From Undaria pinnatifida (Eukaryota; Sar; Phaeophyceae; Laminariales; Alariaceae), in contig JABAKD010000026.1 of assembly GCA_012845835.1 (NCBI GenBank), forward strand, positions 10,555,838-10,619,837: DNA of 64,000 bases. The letters run 5' to 3'. This document shows, piece after piece, positions 22,567-35,110 of this stretch (its first letter is position 1; the number at the start of each line of letters is the position of its first letter). Under the pieces are notes generated by a model that was given only the letters and a program-made list of their open reading frames with translations, searched no databases and was not told the origin of the DNA. The position numbers and the translations under genes are program-made.

Positions 22567-23608
22567 GTCTTGGTCAACATATTATTCTCATCTGTTCCCG
22601 ATTTCAACGAATATTTACCTTGTTGATATTTAGAAACATACGAAGTAGTCACCTGCAGCAGCAGCGGTGGCTGCAGTTGAGGCGCGCGATTGCCGACAGT
22701 TGCGTTGGATATTTTATCGACGGTTCTGTGGTATTGCGGTGAAAATTTATCACCAGGTACGACACAAAAGCTCCTAACGTTGAAACAAGCGGCGGGTGCT
22801 GGAAAACTAACAGGGAGCAGCTGATGAATTCGCACACTATTATAACCTAAAACGAAACGAATAGACCCAGCAGCAGGCCCGCTAGCAGGAAACAAAACTA
22901 TGAAAGGTCCACCAGCAGGCACAGAAGCCTTACGGGCCAGCAGAATCGATTGTGTACTTAGTTCTGTAATATGCACGTACCTCTTGGTATGACATGATAT
23001 TATACTACAGGTACCTATATTTTTTATTTAATGCCGCACTCGAGTACTCATTCCCGTATTATTCAGGTGGCTTAAAATCGAGTTGTTACCACGAGCACGA
23101 CCTATCATATCGTCATAACAGTATATATTTCATTTTTCAGACAAACATAATGGCAATTTGCAGATTTAAGATGCGTGTTAAACATACTATAAAAAATATA
23201 CTACACTGCAGCTGTAAGATCGAACTACAGTGTAGCTATCAGGGTCAACAGGGTGATGTTAGCCAGTCTGTTCGCGGAAACTGTTGAACCCGTTGTTGAG
23301 GGGGACAAAATCTGATCGGTGAAAGGAAATGCATCAGTTTGTCAAGTGCATCCTGTAAGTCGTATAACCGGTGAAAGGAGGGGGATATATTTAGAAGGAG
23401 CGCGGGGGCGGGGGGGGAACAGACGGGGCAACTCAGTCTGTGCACGGACACAATAAATCCTTCAAGGGGGAAAATCTGGAGTACACTTTATATTTTTTTT
23501 AAATATATATATCCACCCAACAAGCAGCTCCGAAGAAGCCATCGACACACCAAACGACAAGCGTTGATTGGATCGGTCTTATGTAATATTAAGCAGCACC
23601 AGCTATAC
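22567..23608. other. No gene seen
   Basis: AT-rich sequence with a CTGCAGCTGTAAGATC... fold near 23205-23240 and G-runs near 23405-23420. No coding signal. Confidence 0.45.
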
Positions 23609-23755
23609 GGTGGTTCCGACATCAAAGCCTGTGCCTCAGAAGCTGCATCTTGCTGCGCCTTCAAGGCTTTCAACTGTCTCGGAAAACGTTCCCGAGCCAA
23701 GGAGATAGGAACCTGTTGAGCTCTAGAAACTAAATCGTCTCGACTTCTCTGATTC
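23609..23755 (-). CDS. Candidate exon, Gln/Ala-rich helix
   Basis: The minus strand reads NQRSRDDLVSRAQQVPISLA followed by RFPRQLKALKAQQDAASEAQ, a likely coiled coil, between an acceptor ending TTAG and a GTATAG donor. It is 147 nt, phase 2 at both ends, and joins in frame to the exon at 22102. The splice sites are weak and no family is recognised. Confidence 0.25.
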
Positions 23756-25994
23756 CTAATTTCGCACGAAAGTCGCTAACGACCAACTTCAGGGAGGATA
23801 ATTATTATCTGTGCTTGACAAATGGTGTCAATTGCAAAAAGCAGGGGAGGGGGTCGTTAGGCATTTGCACATAAGACATATTACGGATACTTGTTAGCCA
23901 ATAGTGTCATTCCGTGTGCCAAGCAGCCATGAAACGTTCGTTAATGAAAACCGCTGGTTTTGGGAGGGGGCTATCGTGGAATACGCCGCATCACGAAGGC
24001 ACAAACCTCCTATGCTCGGATATCTGCCCGGACAGCAGGAATAAATCTGACACTTCTTTCCCAAATCACCACACCCATAGTCCATACCGTACATGTAGAC
24101 AACAATACGTTGCGTGGGATCGAAATATTACATGCATGAGTGGGGATCCCTGAGTGGGGTTGACGCAGTACGCCGTGACACCCGGGTAGAGTTGTACGTG
24201 GCCGTTTTTCTCGGCTGAAATCTCCCCGACACATTCAAGATACTGCCAACTACGTTCTCCCCCCCCCCCCCCCCCCCCCGAGCCTGCGCTGCACGCACTC
24301 CAAAGCGTTATCGATTTTCGTTTTTCGTGCATGCTCGGCTTCTTGTTTCTTCTATATTTCGTACGTTCAGCTATTTCAAAAGTGCTGTCCTGATTGCGGA
24401 AACCAGGTGCGAGCGAGGGCCCGAAACAAGTGCCAACCCTTGCGTGGGCTACCAGGGAACGATGATGGCATTTGATAGCTGATGCTTCCTTGGTAAGGAT
24501 TTGGTGGAAGGCGAGCACGTACTACCCATTCAGTGTACATTACGACGAACGCAGGTGTACTTTCCGGTGCCAGTTCAAAGTAGATGGCACATCGGGCGGG
24601 CCGACTAAAGCCCTTGAACATAAAACCCCCAAAATACAACGGAATATGGCGTTTACGCCTGAAGTTATCGATCGCCTTTGGAGGTTTTCGTATCATGCCG
24701 AGTAGATCCAATGATTACAGAACGCACGTGTTGAACTAGTCGTCATGATTCTGGCCCTGCGAAAAGAAGACCTCCAGGGGACCACTGACGCGGTCTGTTG
24801 GAAAGCACGGACAGAGGGCGAAATTGGAAGACGGACGAGAACAATTTTTTACATCAGGTTAAATTGTGGAATTGGGTCTATTCTATAAACGCGGTTCAAA
24901 TTTGATTGCTTCGTGCGGTAAACGGCTGTCAATGTGAACAAGCAAACTGAACACTAGAGACCACCACATACAGTAACATTTGCCTTCATACAAAAAAAAA
25001 AATTATGAGTATATAAAAAGATCAAACAGACGGTCGGATTTACCGCCGTTGTCAGGCTCTTTGCGGACGTGTCAGAGTAACGTGTCGAACAAATACCTGG
25101 GATAGGGAAACTCTCGATCAGACGTCCGTCAGCATACTACTGTATGGAGGAAATCGATGCAGAAGTCGTGTTACTTCCATAAAAATGGGAATTGATGTTG
25201 ACAATTACGGAACGAAATTGCATGGTTTGCTTACGTCTAGTCGCACATTACGACTCGAATTGAGGAAAATAAAGTAGTAAGAAAACGCTTGGATCCAAAC
25301 TCCGCCTTACGGGAGCGAAAGCGCAATGGTGTATCAAATGTTGTCAGACGCGTGCTACGATATATGCAGCACTTTTCGTCGTAAATTGTTTCTGAATGAC
25401 GGGACTCCTTAATACAAGATTGTCGGGCACAGGTCATTTGTTTCTGCAAAGTTTTAGTCGTGTACTTAGGCCATGGGATAGCAGTTCATTTTTCCTCCAA
25501 ATCGTTTTCTTTTGTCGGGAGAGGTCTTAAGTTCCTAACTTGAGGGGTAGTATTAGAAAAAACGTGATGCACCTCTACGTAGCACGCGTCGGCAGTGTTC
25601 CGCTACCGTACGGACATCAGGTGACTGCAGTAATGTTGGCGGTGAACGGCCCGCTCGGGGTAAACGACCCGGGTGGCTGCTTTGAGAGGAGGCGAGCATA
25701 TTGCCGAGTGCCCGCACAATGTTGAAACGAAACCTCACCACGCCCCCCCCCTCGCCGGCCCCATAAAAAAGCAGTTCGGGTTGCCGTTCAATGCTCGCAC
25801 AATCGCAACGCCCTGGGGGGGGTCGTTCAGACGCGTGCTGATACGACAGAGGTGCACCACGTTCTTTTAAGAGGTTCCTCAACTTGGGACAGCACGACCT
25901 AGCTTTCAAAAAACATATTTAGATGAATAAAACGACCGTCGCCGGCTGAAAAACCCCGTGGCCTAGATACACAACCATAATCAAGCACATACAA
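23756..25994. other. No gene recognised; 21-base C run
   Basis: A pure C tract occupies 24259-24279. Minus-strand frames around 24150-24260 (CVGEISAEKNGHVQLYPG) and 24530-24620 (IYFELAPESTPAFVVMYTEW) look somewhat protein-like but have no domain or convincing splice sites. They could be exons of the gene to the left. Confidence 0.35.
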
Positions 25995-26977
25995 CTAGCT
26001 GTTTCCGACCATTTTGGGTTGATGAGAACTTTCATTCATAAACCATGTCATACGAAACGTTATACGTCTACCGTTGCATGCGTCTTCAATAGGTGCACCC
26101 GTGCAATTAGTCGCTCTTCCATCCCACTCACAGTCTTCCTGATCCCCACGAATGGCGTCCATGCCCTGCATAATGGGGGCGCCGGTTTGGTCACGGGTAG
26201 GTACCAGCGTCTCTCCGAGGATGCCCGTGGCGTTAAGGCTTATGTCGTTGTGATCGATCGCCAAGTTCATCTGCCAGGCCAGGTGGTCCGGCAGGTCATA
26301 CTGGTCCGTAGGATCGCGCATGGGGAGCTGGTGCAGCCTGCCGTGGCTCAAGCGGATCGTGGCCGTCGGGGTCATGATTTGGAACGACGCGTGCTCTGAC
26401 TGGTGCTCGAACATGCCGGCACCATCAACTGCCTTAGCCACGTACTCTTCACACTCCATCATATTTGTCGCGGTGGGGTCGGCGAGAACCCAGTCGGACA
26501 TGTCCTGCATAAGATCGACCTCAATGAGTCTTCGACCGTGCTGAGGAAGTTGGAGCTTTTTCTGCTCCCAGTATTTCTCGAACCCAAAGCTGCGGCACTC
26601 CCCAGGAAGGTTTACGGCAGCGATGGCAACACCAGGGGCCAGGGTAACCTCGCCGGGCGTAAGCATAATCTCTTCTCCGTTAGCAACCACATGCAGGGCT
26701 CCTTCGGCGAGGCAGGAGGGCATTTCGAGAGAGCAGACGCTCTCCATGCTATGCGGGTTGCTAACCGATATTACAATGGTGTGGTACAAGTCGTCGGCGT
26801 CTGTGGTGATGATGGAAATTCCGGTGATGTAGGTAATCTCGGGTACGGAAGGAACCGGAGCAGTGACGCGCATGTTGAGGTGGACGTGCGGAAGGTCCGA
26901 GACAACAGCGTACCACGCCCCGTCTTCGCCTGTGAAGTCGAACTTTTGGCCCCGGAAGCCCGTCATGTGCGGGTCGC
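25995..26977 (-). CDS. Root cap / VWD-like domain protein, terminal exon
   Basis: This long exon encodes 326 residues and a stop. It starts after a pyrimidine-rich acceptor ending TTGAAG, and the first residues, with the donor G from the exon before, read GDPHMTGFRGQKFDFTGEDG. That is the GDPH...G..FDF signature shared by Root cap (PF06830) and von Willebrand D domains. Later come paired Cys regions (SVCSLEMPSCLAEG, NLPGECRSFGFEKYWEQKKL, MMECEEYVAK) and a C-terminal part with two more Cys (DCEWDGRATNCTG and DACNGR). No membrane segment or kinase follows, and the stop is TAG at 25995. A secreted or extracellular-matrix role is likely. Root cap domain proteins are known in plants, and similar ones occur in other lineages. 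Calling it from the ATG-less TTG at 26999 would be wrong; the phase-1 acceptor explains the start. Confidence 0.85.
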
Positions 26978-28643
26978 CTTCAAGGGGGGGGTGGATCAAG
27001 GGGTGGGAGGGTCGATGGTTGAGTTTTGGGGGTCACGACGCGTTCATACCACTCGCGTCTCCGTACAAATACAGCATATGGACCGAGTATTTTTCCTGTA
27101 GAGATATAGGGATGTCTACACCATTCATGCATCTGTGCTACTGATGGTGTGCTCGGAGAGTGGTGAACACCGGGCCAGCATCATGAACAGCGCGTCACAA
27201 CTCCGAACACTACCAAATATGTATGTAGATTTGGTTGTGTTCTACAATACAACAAGAACGATTTTTTTCGGAGTGTTCGTACCTTCCAGGCGATAGCTAC
27301 AGAAACCCATTACGAGCTGAACGAACACTGTGTTGGGCCCGCCAATCATTCTCGCGTCTCTTTACTCAGGAAAAACAATTCTTATACTCACTACCACGTG
27401 GAATATGTTTTTTCGGGCGAGGCTCCATGGGGTCTTGCCAGACCGAGGGCACGAGAGTCCCGGTGTACCATGTAAACAACCACAACTACCCATAGCCGAG
27501 GGCGTTGTTATCTACAGTAGTAGACCGTTTAATAAAGTAAGCAAGACAAGTGTGGCGACCTACCGCAGTTGTACCAAACCCCAGGTGGGTGGGGCATCCC
27601 GTTGTCCACTTCTGTAGCGTCGTCCTTACGCCACTATACCCCGGACTCTGGTATAAATTTTGGTGACGCTACAAGGTAAACATGCAGCACTCGGTGCTTG
27701 TCGTGATTCCTACTGTAGAATCACAAGTCACTATATACCAAATAACACATGCCAGGACCCCTGCAACTCTAGAGAGTGCAGCGACACGAGTTTTTCTGGG
27801 TCGCTGAAAAAAGGATGGAAGCATGTACTCCGATAACCGTACCCTTTTGGTGCGTCACAAAACAACGTAAGCCTCGCGGGGTGTCGGAGACGGCTGCCCA
27901 TGTGAAAGAAACCCCGCTGTGTCTGTTGCGGGTTGAAAACTTGCATAGTGACTCCGGCAGTGTGCTCGCTTTGTGTGCGTATGTTTCAATATGTCGGAAA
28001 GATTCCCTGTAAGAGAACTTCCCACCCCAAACGATGCACCGCGCATGTCACGGAAAGTTTAAAACAGGTAAACAGTTTCCAGCGGTCATAGGTAGAGACA
28101 CCTTCGCCCCCTCTGAGAGTTCATATGAGCTAGAGAGAGAGAAGCACATGCCTATTGTGTTTGCGGGTGCACGCAAACGTCGTGTAGACCCCACGGCATG
28201 TCGACGTCGATGAAAATAAATAAAAACATAATGTGAGGACATCATTGTGAGTTCTACATAACAAACAAGCCACCAAACATGTTATAAGCCGTTACCAATC
28301 AAAGTCGTTCGACTGACACCTTTGCGAAAACAACAAACTATCGACGCACGCTATGGCGAGGGTGTACCCACTTACAGTTGTTTGCTGGGGCTCCTCCCTG
28401 GAGCAGCGGGGTACCCCATCATAAAAATTGGATTTCAGAGCGAAGCTCAAATCCGTCCCAATGAACCATTTCATGGCCTGGGTATCTACCGACTGCAATA
28501 CTTAAACCCAGTCAATATTCCAGTGAGTATGAGTAGTTCTTCAGTGGAGCACCAAACATGCTAGCATGCTGAATATACCTTGCTACCTCTTTCACAGCAG
28601 CACGCGTTAACGTTTTGATTGGAGACGTCAAACAGTTTCTCAC
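26978..28643. other. Intron of the Root cap gene
   Basis: About 1.67 kb between the phase-1 donor at 28643 and the acceptor at 26978. I see no module, repeat array or transposon in it. Confidence 0.55.
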
Positions 28644-28745
28644 CGCATGCGCCGGGATCACCAGCGTCAGGAACTTCACATATGTGTTTCGTCGAACAGC
28701 AAACTTCGCCGGCATCCGTGTTGCAGTCGCCGTCTTCATGGCAAC
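28644..28745 (-). CDS. Cysteine-rich module exon of the Root cap gene
   Basis: 102 nt (34 codons), phase 1 at both ends, between an acceptor ending AAAGCAG and a GTGAGA donor. It encodes GCHEDGDCNTDAGEVCC followed by STKHICEVPDAGDPGAC: seven cysteines in a compact disulfide-type pattern. Its last G joins GC of the terminal exon to give the Gly of GDPH. The module could act as a small extracellular binding unit. Confidence 0.7.
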
Positions 28746-29593
28746 CTGCTTTACACCAACGTCAGACATCAAGAGAGCGCCCATATCGAGATCAAACCTG
28801 AGCTCGTTGACGAAAGTTCCGGGTGCACAAAATAATGTAGAGGGTCAAAAGCACGCCATGCATATCATTTGGAGGTGTATAAGTACACGCCATAGCCGTT
28901 CCGCGGGTGCTGCCTTCCACAAACGATAGGAGGAATGGAAGCGTAGCTGCATTAGAAATTCCAGGTACACATTAAACACTGAGGCAATGGAAAGATACAT
29001 ACGCAGGGAGGGTTAGATTTTCGCGTTGACCTGCTCTGGTAGACTCACTGCAACCCCTGAGCTCTACAGTACGCGCTCACTGTACGTATATACTAGTGAT
29101 TTTTGTGTATCTCTGGTACCCTAGCCGTAGGAGACGTGAGGGGGGACAATGCCGGCTCAACCCTTCTACGGGTACGTCGATCGTGCAGTGGCTTTCCAGC
29201 ATTTCAAACTTTGAAACGAACCCGTACGTGTACCAGATATACATGTAGTACCGCCAAACTGCAAGCTCTCAAGTGATCGAGATCGATTGCAAGCTGTCAA
29301 CTACAGCCATCACGAACCATATATCATTAGCCACGACGATAAATACTGGTTCCCGGGGACAGATATATCCATGCCGTGGTTTTGGACGGTAACGGGCATT
29401 CGTTGCGTCCTGGAACGTTCCCTGCCGTACTCCATTTACTGCGTGTCTTCGACTGTGGCCAACAAAAGCATCTGGTAAAGATTCCAGCTCAAATCACGGC
29501 TGCACAGTTCCAGATAACGTGGTTTGTACCTCATACGTTTCATTCGCTTGGAAAAACACGCCGGCCTTACCTACTACAGCTGGTTACGCCAAC
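28746..29593. other. Intronic sequence, nothing recognised
   Basis: No domain, array or transposon seen. It is considered intron between the cysteine-rich exons. Confidence 0.4.
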
Positions 29594-29671
29594 CATGAAC
29601 GGGTCGAGGACACGGAGAATTGCAGAAGGGGCAGCAGGGGGCGGACGTAGCAGGGTCGGGTGTCATCGGAG
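29594..29671 (-). CDS. Candidate Pro/Cys-rich module exon
   Basis: 78 nt, phase 1 at both ends, after acceptor CTGCAG. It encodes PMTPDPATSAPCCPFCNSPC plus PRPVH. Symmetry and cysteine content fit the neighbouring modules, but the donor GTTGGC is poor, so it may be a lost or chance exon. Confidence 0.3.
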
Positions 29672-30259
29672 CTGCAGTTGATCAACACCATATTTTTTCA
29701 CGTATCCCGCAGACACCAGCGTTTGATGTATGCATTTTTGGATCCGCTCTCCATTTTTGGACGGCGTTCAGAAAGCAATACATACCCGTGTATCGTGTGT
29801 TACCATGTTGAATCTAATGTACATAGTAAAATGGAGGTATGCCGCGAACTACGATGGATGCTGCACGCTTTAGCCACCCCGGGTGTGACTGGTCAGCCTC
29901 CCAAAGCGCAGTACCACCATACAGTATATATCGATGGACTTCCACTGTTGTTTTAACGTAATATACAAGCGCAAAAATCAACGCGGCATTCGCGCGGCTT
30001 GTTGTTTGTTATTGATCTGTGCCAAACGAAGATCGTCAACGGTTTCCACAGTATCAATTGCACTCGTCACGGTTTGGTTTCGGGGGATCGCCGCTTTCGT
30101 CCCATACACGTTGGAGATATAGAGGTGTGAAAGGCGTGCTGCCTCTGTGATGCTCGTCTGGTCTGCTGCCGTTTGGGTCGTTTGCCCTTCAACAGGAAGC
30201 GCGGGCGTCGGTTTGGTGTTATGTTGTGTATCGTTCTGGCTTTCTCCAACCTTTAGGGG

Positions 30260-31600
30260 GTTGTACTGATGTTTCCACGCCGTGCAGGGCGGTCTATCAA
30301 CCTGGGGGAGTTTCGCTTTCGTCCCGCCGTTGTCGGAGTTGTAAATGAATGGAAGGAATCCCAACGAAAGAGGCGGTCCGATCCTCCCGGGTTGTGCCGG
30401 TTCTATGTCCGAGCCCCAACCTATCAGGGACGGGCCAGCGGCGTTGGGGTTTTCACACCGTGCGGGCCGATATATCAACCCGGGGTATTTCCGTTTCCGT
30501 CGTCCCGTTTGTCGGAGTTCTAAATGCACGGAAGGAATCTCGAACCAACGATGGGGTCCTATCCTCCCCGGGTTGCGCCGGCTCTATGTCCGAGCCGCAA
30601 CCAATCGGGGACGGGCCAGCGGCGTTGGCATTTCCACACTGTGCGGGGCGGTGTCGATCCGGAAGAATATCATTTCGTTCAGACGGGTACTAGGATAGAG
30701 GTGCACCAAGTCTTTCTGAGGTTCCTCAATTTGAGAGCTTAAGACATGTCTTAATCCAACAGCTGATTTAAGGGAAAAAATACATGCTACCGTATGAAAA
30801 ACCCCATGGCCGAGGTACCCAACGAGAATCATGCACAAAAGAAAATTGGCATTTTGCGACGATTTTTGGTTTAGGAGTCCCGTCATTCGAACACTATCTC
30901 AGCCGAAAAATAAATAACTCTATCGTAGCACGTGCCTTGACGACGTGTTGTAGTTGTGGAGATGCGGAGAGATTAATGATGCAGGCATGGGGCCCTACCA
31001 TCCCCGAATGGCACTGGATTTACGGGCTCCAGCCAAACAGCGATCGGGAAGCGGGGTGGGGTTTCAACATCGAGCGGGGCGGAGCCGACCCGGGGGAATC
31101 CCGATATCATCCCCAGAAGGTCAGAGTTGTAATTATTTGGACGGGTTTCTAAACCGGGGACGGGTCCCTGTCCTTCTCAAGGTTACGCTCGCTGTACACG
31201 CCCCAACCAATCAGTGATTGGCCCGTAGGGTTGGGGTTTCCTACTGTGCAAGGCGGGGTCAACCCGGGAGAACTCGATTTCCGTCCCCAGGTTGTCAAAG
31301 TTGAAGTATTTTGAAAGGATGTCTGAACCGAGTATGGGGCCTAATCCTCCGTGGGTTTCATCTCGTTCTTACCGCCCAGCCAATCGGTGGGATCGGGGTA
31401 AACACACAGAGGGGGGCGGTGTCTATGGGATACCTCTATTGTCCCCAGGGTATCGGGGGTGTAGATATGTGGACGGACGGGAACAGGGACCTATCCTCCC
31501 CTGATGCGACGGAACCGGGGGGGAGTTGCCCCGAGCGGCAACTCTCGTCGTGCACGCTGCGCCCCGTGATTGGCGTAGGGCGAGCAGGGGGGGGCTCCGG
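30260..31600 (+). repeat. Diverged tandem array, unit about 181 bp
   Basis: GACGGGCCAGCGGCGTTGG recurs at 30429 and 30610 (period 181). Related units continue to about 31600 with growing divergence, each built of an AACCAATCGG-like word, a GTGCGGGGCGGTGTCGA-like word, a cccgttgtcggagtt-like word and GGGTCCTATCCTCCCCGGG. About six or seven copies. It lies in the intron region of the minus-strand Root cap gene. The open frames in it are by-products. Confidence 0.8.
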
Positions 31601-31929
31601 TTGTCGCTCGGAAACGCAGAGATGAAATCCATATGCCTCTTGTATCGCTTCGCGTATTCATAGACCGTGAGATTCTTTATTGGGTGGCCCTTTCCATTTT
31701 TGCCTGAGGTCAGCTTTGTGTGGGACATATGGCCGAAGAGCCAGGGTATTGGCTGTATATAACCGGCCGCAACAGACCGAAACAACGGGCCCGGGTGCAC
31801 TTTTGTACGGACCGCGGGCCATGTGCTGGGAATATTCCGGGGTGTGCCTACAGTTTTACGTCCGCGGCCATATCGGGGTGACAGGGTTACAGCACTGTTT
31901 GACACAATTCCAGCAACAAACCATCTTAC

Positions 31930-32001
31930 CATCACATGTGTAGCCGACTGCCCCGGGGCTGCAGACAAACCCGTCGCCGCATGTCGCCACGTCCGTACAT
32001 T
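31930..32001 (-). CDS. EGF-like cysteine module exon
   Basis: 72 nt, phase 1 at both ends, between acceptor GTGAACAG and donor GTAAGA. It encodes ECTDVATCGDGFVCSPGAVG followed by YTCD. The spacing C-x5-C-x5-C-x10-C and the G-x-x-G-Y-x-C end resemble half of an EGF-like/calcium-binding EGF unit. It should be followed by the other cysteine modules in the same extracellular protein. Confidence 0.6.
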
Positions 32002-34609
32002 CTGTTCACAGTTACGCGCGTTCGGCAGAAATCGTACACGAGGGTGCCATGGACGGGTGGTGTATCCTTCCGGAGATATTGGTCGTTTTGTTGTTTCCTC
32101 TTGCAACAATGTTCAGTTCACAGACCATGCTTAACCCAAAACGCCCGATACACAGTTACCAATCCCATCCACTACATACATGTTCCTACGCTGCGGGCAT
32201 CCCTTCCAGTGCATACTACTCGCGCCCTTGGCATAATATTGGTACCTACTATCAGCACTGGGCTAAACATTGTCCTATCGAATCGCAACCACACCCAAAC
32301 ATCAGCCACCCCCACTCGCCAAACCTATCCTGTCCGTGTTTTGATAAAATAGTTCGTTGCGAATTCCCCCAAAACAACACAATAGATAAATTTCATGTTT
32401 TATTCGCCCGCCTTACATACAATATATTGGTAATGTGACACACGATGGAGGACTACAGATATAAAGATATGGACGACGGCCGTCAAGCCGCGCAACTAAA
32501 TACACACGCCAACAAATTGTCATGGGAACAAAGTTGCCCTACTGTATATCCTCGATGGTATGCAATGAAAAATGGTCCCGCTGGTCAAGTGGGGCATTCG
32601 AAAGCCGCCCAAAATATGCATACCCTCTTCGTATGTACCGACCTCACTGCTAATCGTAGATTCTTCTCTAGCCCTTTAAGCGAATGTGCAACCTGTTGAG
32701 GGTCTACGAGTAGGTATACACAAATATCACATTCCAATGCAAGAACGCGGACGATATTCGGAAAATGCTCGGTCGAGAAGCATCGTCACTCAGATTATAC
32801 AACCTGAACGTGCCCCACCCTTAGCGTGGTACGTGTGAATTATGCTTCAGAACCCGATTTTAATCCCTGAACCATGGCTGTTGCGTACCGCAAAGGCCGT
32901 CGTTATCAACCGGGTCCGAGTATGTGTTGGTAGAACTCTGGCTCGACGAAGTCCTCTCCCCGGTGGCGAAGCTGCACATACATGTACGTGGGAGAGCGTG
33001 TGCACGAAGACTGGGGCGGATAAGCAGCTGTACGCTTGGCCAAAACCGCGACCCAGCCTACGATAGGAAGGATCACATTTAGCCCTTTTTTTCTGAATAC
33101 AAGACCCGTGCGGCTTGTGACCTACATCCATCAGCGTACGAGTATTATATTCGCAATATTTACACTTGTGGAACTGTTTACAAGCTACGCTCTGACGACA
33201 CTCTAAAGTTATGTCCATCATTGGCAGATTTTCTACAACGCTCGTGCTCGCGGGGCGTAAGCTCGGTAGAGCAACAAGGATGGGGATACCCCATTATCAA
33301 TACTCTTTGTCCTTAGCCTATTGAGAAATGCTAAAAAACTGTGCACACGTGGCCAAACGCCGGTTCCCTCGGGGAGGATGCTATGTACCAGGGACGTCAC
33401 AGTATGGGCGAGAATTGTTGTTGCGAGCGGGTTGACTCTTTGCGAGTGGTCTACATACTCGAATGCTTGACAGCGTCAACAATGAGTACGTGTTTGGCAA
33501 TGGCTGGGGCGTTTACCTCGTGGTTCAAGATTGGTTATAGATTTAACGCGTCACTCTATCCAACTGCACGTATCTATCAATACCTATAAAAGGAACCCCT
33601 TTCGAGATGGTTGAAGACAATATTTCTTCACTTCACGGTTGGTACTATATTGGGACGCAAAAGCATCAGATCATTTCGTGAACAGCAACTTCTAAAACGT
33701 TTGTCGTTGCGTTTGGGTAGAGTTTCTGCCTTTGTGGGTTGTAGACATCTTGTCCGTCACAATACCGTCGTGGCCGCCGTGCTTTCGATCTCTGGAGAAT
33801 CGCTGCTGCCACATCACCGAGGAGTGCTAACGTTGAAGCAAGGGAGTATTGCTCGACGTGCGACCCGTACTCTTTCGAAGGCACGAGCAGCAAAAAAAAA
33901 TATTTTGATATCGGCAGGCAGCCGGAACCTCTCTGCCGCCTGCTACTACATCTCTCAGGGTTATCCATGTTCAAGACATCAACACTGCTGCAAGCTGCTG
34001 GTGTTGTGTTGTGTTGCTATTGTTGCTAAACTCAATCGTACACGGTTTGTTATGAGTACATAACGGTCGATACAACGCGGAAACTCGCGGCGATTTCGAG
34101 GTTTTTGGCGGTGCATGGCAATTCAGGTCCTGTCAAATAAATGCCGAACATAGTATAGTATTTTTGATGTTCTTCTCCTATATATGGTCTATATACTGGT
34201 ACGCTGGCTTGTCAATGCCATAAACGTTGGCTGCGAATACCGTAGGGAAGCAACAAAAGTCCGTCATAGCCTTTGGTATTGAAGTCTGCCTTGCGACCAC
34301 GTGCTATATCACCGAGGCCGTACAACAACACACACCACAGCTACGTTACAACAGTCCACTATCCATTAACGCGCGCAGTACGGTGACAGCAATCCTCCCC
34401 CTTCTTCACGAGTTCCTAGCACCGCTACACTAGCAATTTGCGGGGAAAGCAAAAACAGACAACAAAAAATGCCCTGGGATAGCCTTGCTCAAAGATTTTC
34501 GAACGGTTAGCCACATCAAAGACGTTGACGGCTACAACAAAACCCGCGCGCTCAGGGAGACGGCTTAGAAACGTATCTTCCGACCAAAACAAACTTCATG
34601 GGAGAATAG
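32002..34609. other. No gene assigned; upstream exons may lie here
   Basis: A minus-strand frame near 33090-33200 has several Cys (CRQSVACKQFHKCKYCEYN), but the splice phases do not match the other modules. A plus-strand 150-codon frame at 33611-34063 has no domain. First exons of the Root cap gene may be hidden here. Confidence 0.35.
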
Positions 34610-35110
34610 TCAGGGTACAGGGCACACGCCCTGTAAGGTTACATGCACCACCCCACAAATGAAGGCATGTCGTGGGCCGACGCTGGTGGGCCGACCCGGG
34701 GTTGGGCGGTCCCAGCCGGTCGGCCAGGCCCGCCCCAACATTTGGTTCATGTCGTGGATCATCGAGTTTTCAGAAGATTGGCCGCTGCCCAGCCCGGCTT
34801 CTTGAGGTTTTGAGACAACGGGCTGCGGCTTTGCCCGTTCCCTCATAAAATCAGAAAAAGGGGCGTAGCCTGGCCCGAGCCTGGCCCAGCGCATAAAAGG
34901 TCACTTTTATCAGCTGGAACGTCATTTTTCGAAATATTTCGGCCCGGTGCAACCCATGACATTCTCGATGTTTACGGCCCGACCCGGCCCATGACATTCG
35001 CAGAGAGGCCCATGACATCCGGGCCCTTTATGGGTCGATCAGTTTTGTCTCTGTGTACCGGCCAGTAAATTTAAAGGGCTGGCCCATGGGCCGACCCATG
35101 TGTTACTCCG
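34610..35110. repeat. GGCCCG-word repeat, first of three related arrays
   Basis: Words such as GGCCCGGCCC, GGGCCGACCCG and CCCATGACATT recur many times with spacing of 20-60 bases, often as short palindromes. The same architecture with slightly different words occurs at 41620-41970 and 62870-63250. Confidence 0.7.

Larger units (their letters stand above)
25995..32001 (-). other. Partial multi-exon gene: cysteine modules plus Root cap/VWD-like end
   Basis: Minus-strand exons at 32001-31930, (29671-29594), 28745-28644 and 26977-25995 all join in phase 1, so they can be one gene with introns of roughly 1-2.4 kb. The predicted product has small cysteine-rich modules followed by a conserved C-terminal domain, as in secreted or cell-wall proteins. 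The exons with start codon and signal peptide are not found; they should be above 32 kb. The largest intron region holds a tandem array. Confidence 0.65.

Noticed and set aside
26999-26999. TTG start for the Root cap protein
   Set aside because: The frame upstream of the GDPH motif is pyrimidine-rich intron sequence with a proper acceptor at 26978, and the phase matches the preceding exon.
33060-33221. Cysteine-rich minus-strand frame (CRQSVACKQFHKCKYCEYN) as a further module of the Root cap gene
   Set aside because: No acceptor/donor pair gives the phase 1-1 exon shared by the other modules; phase-1 readings hit stops.
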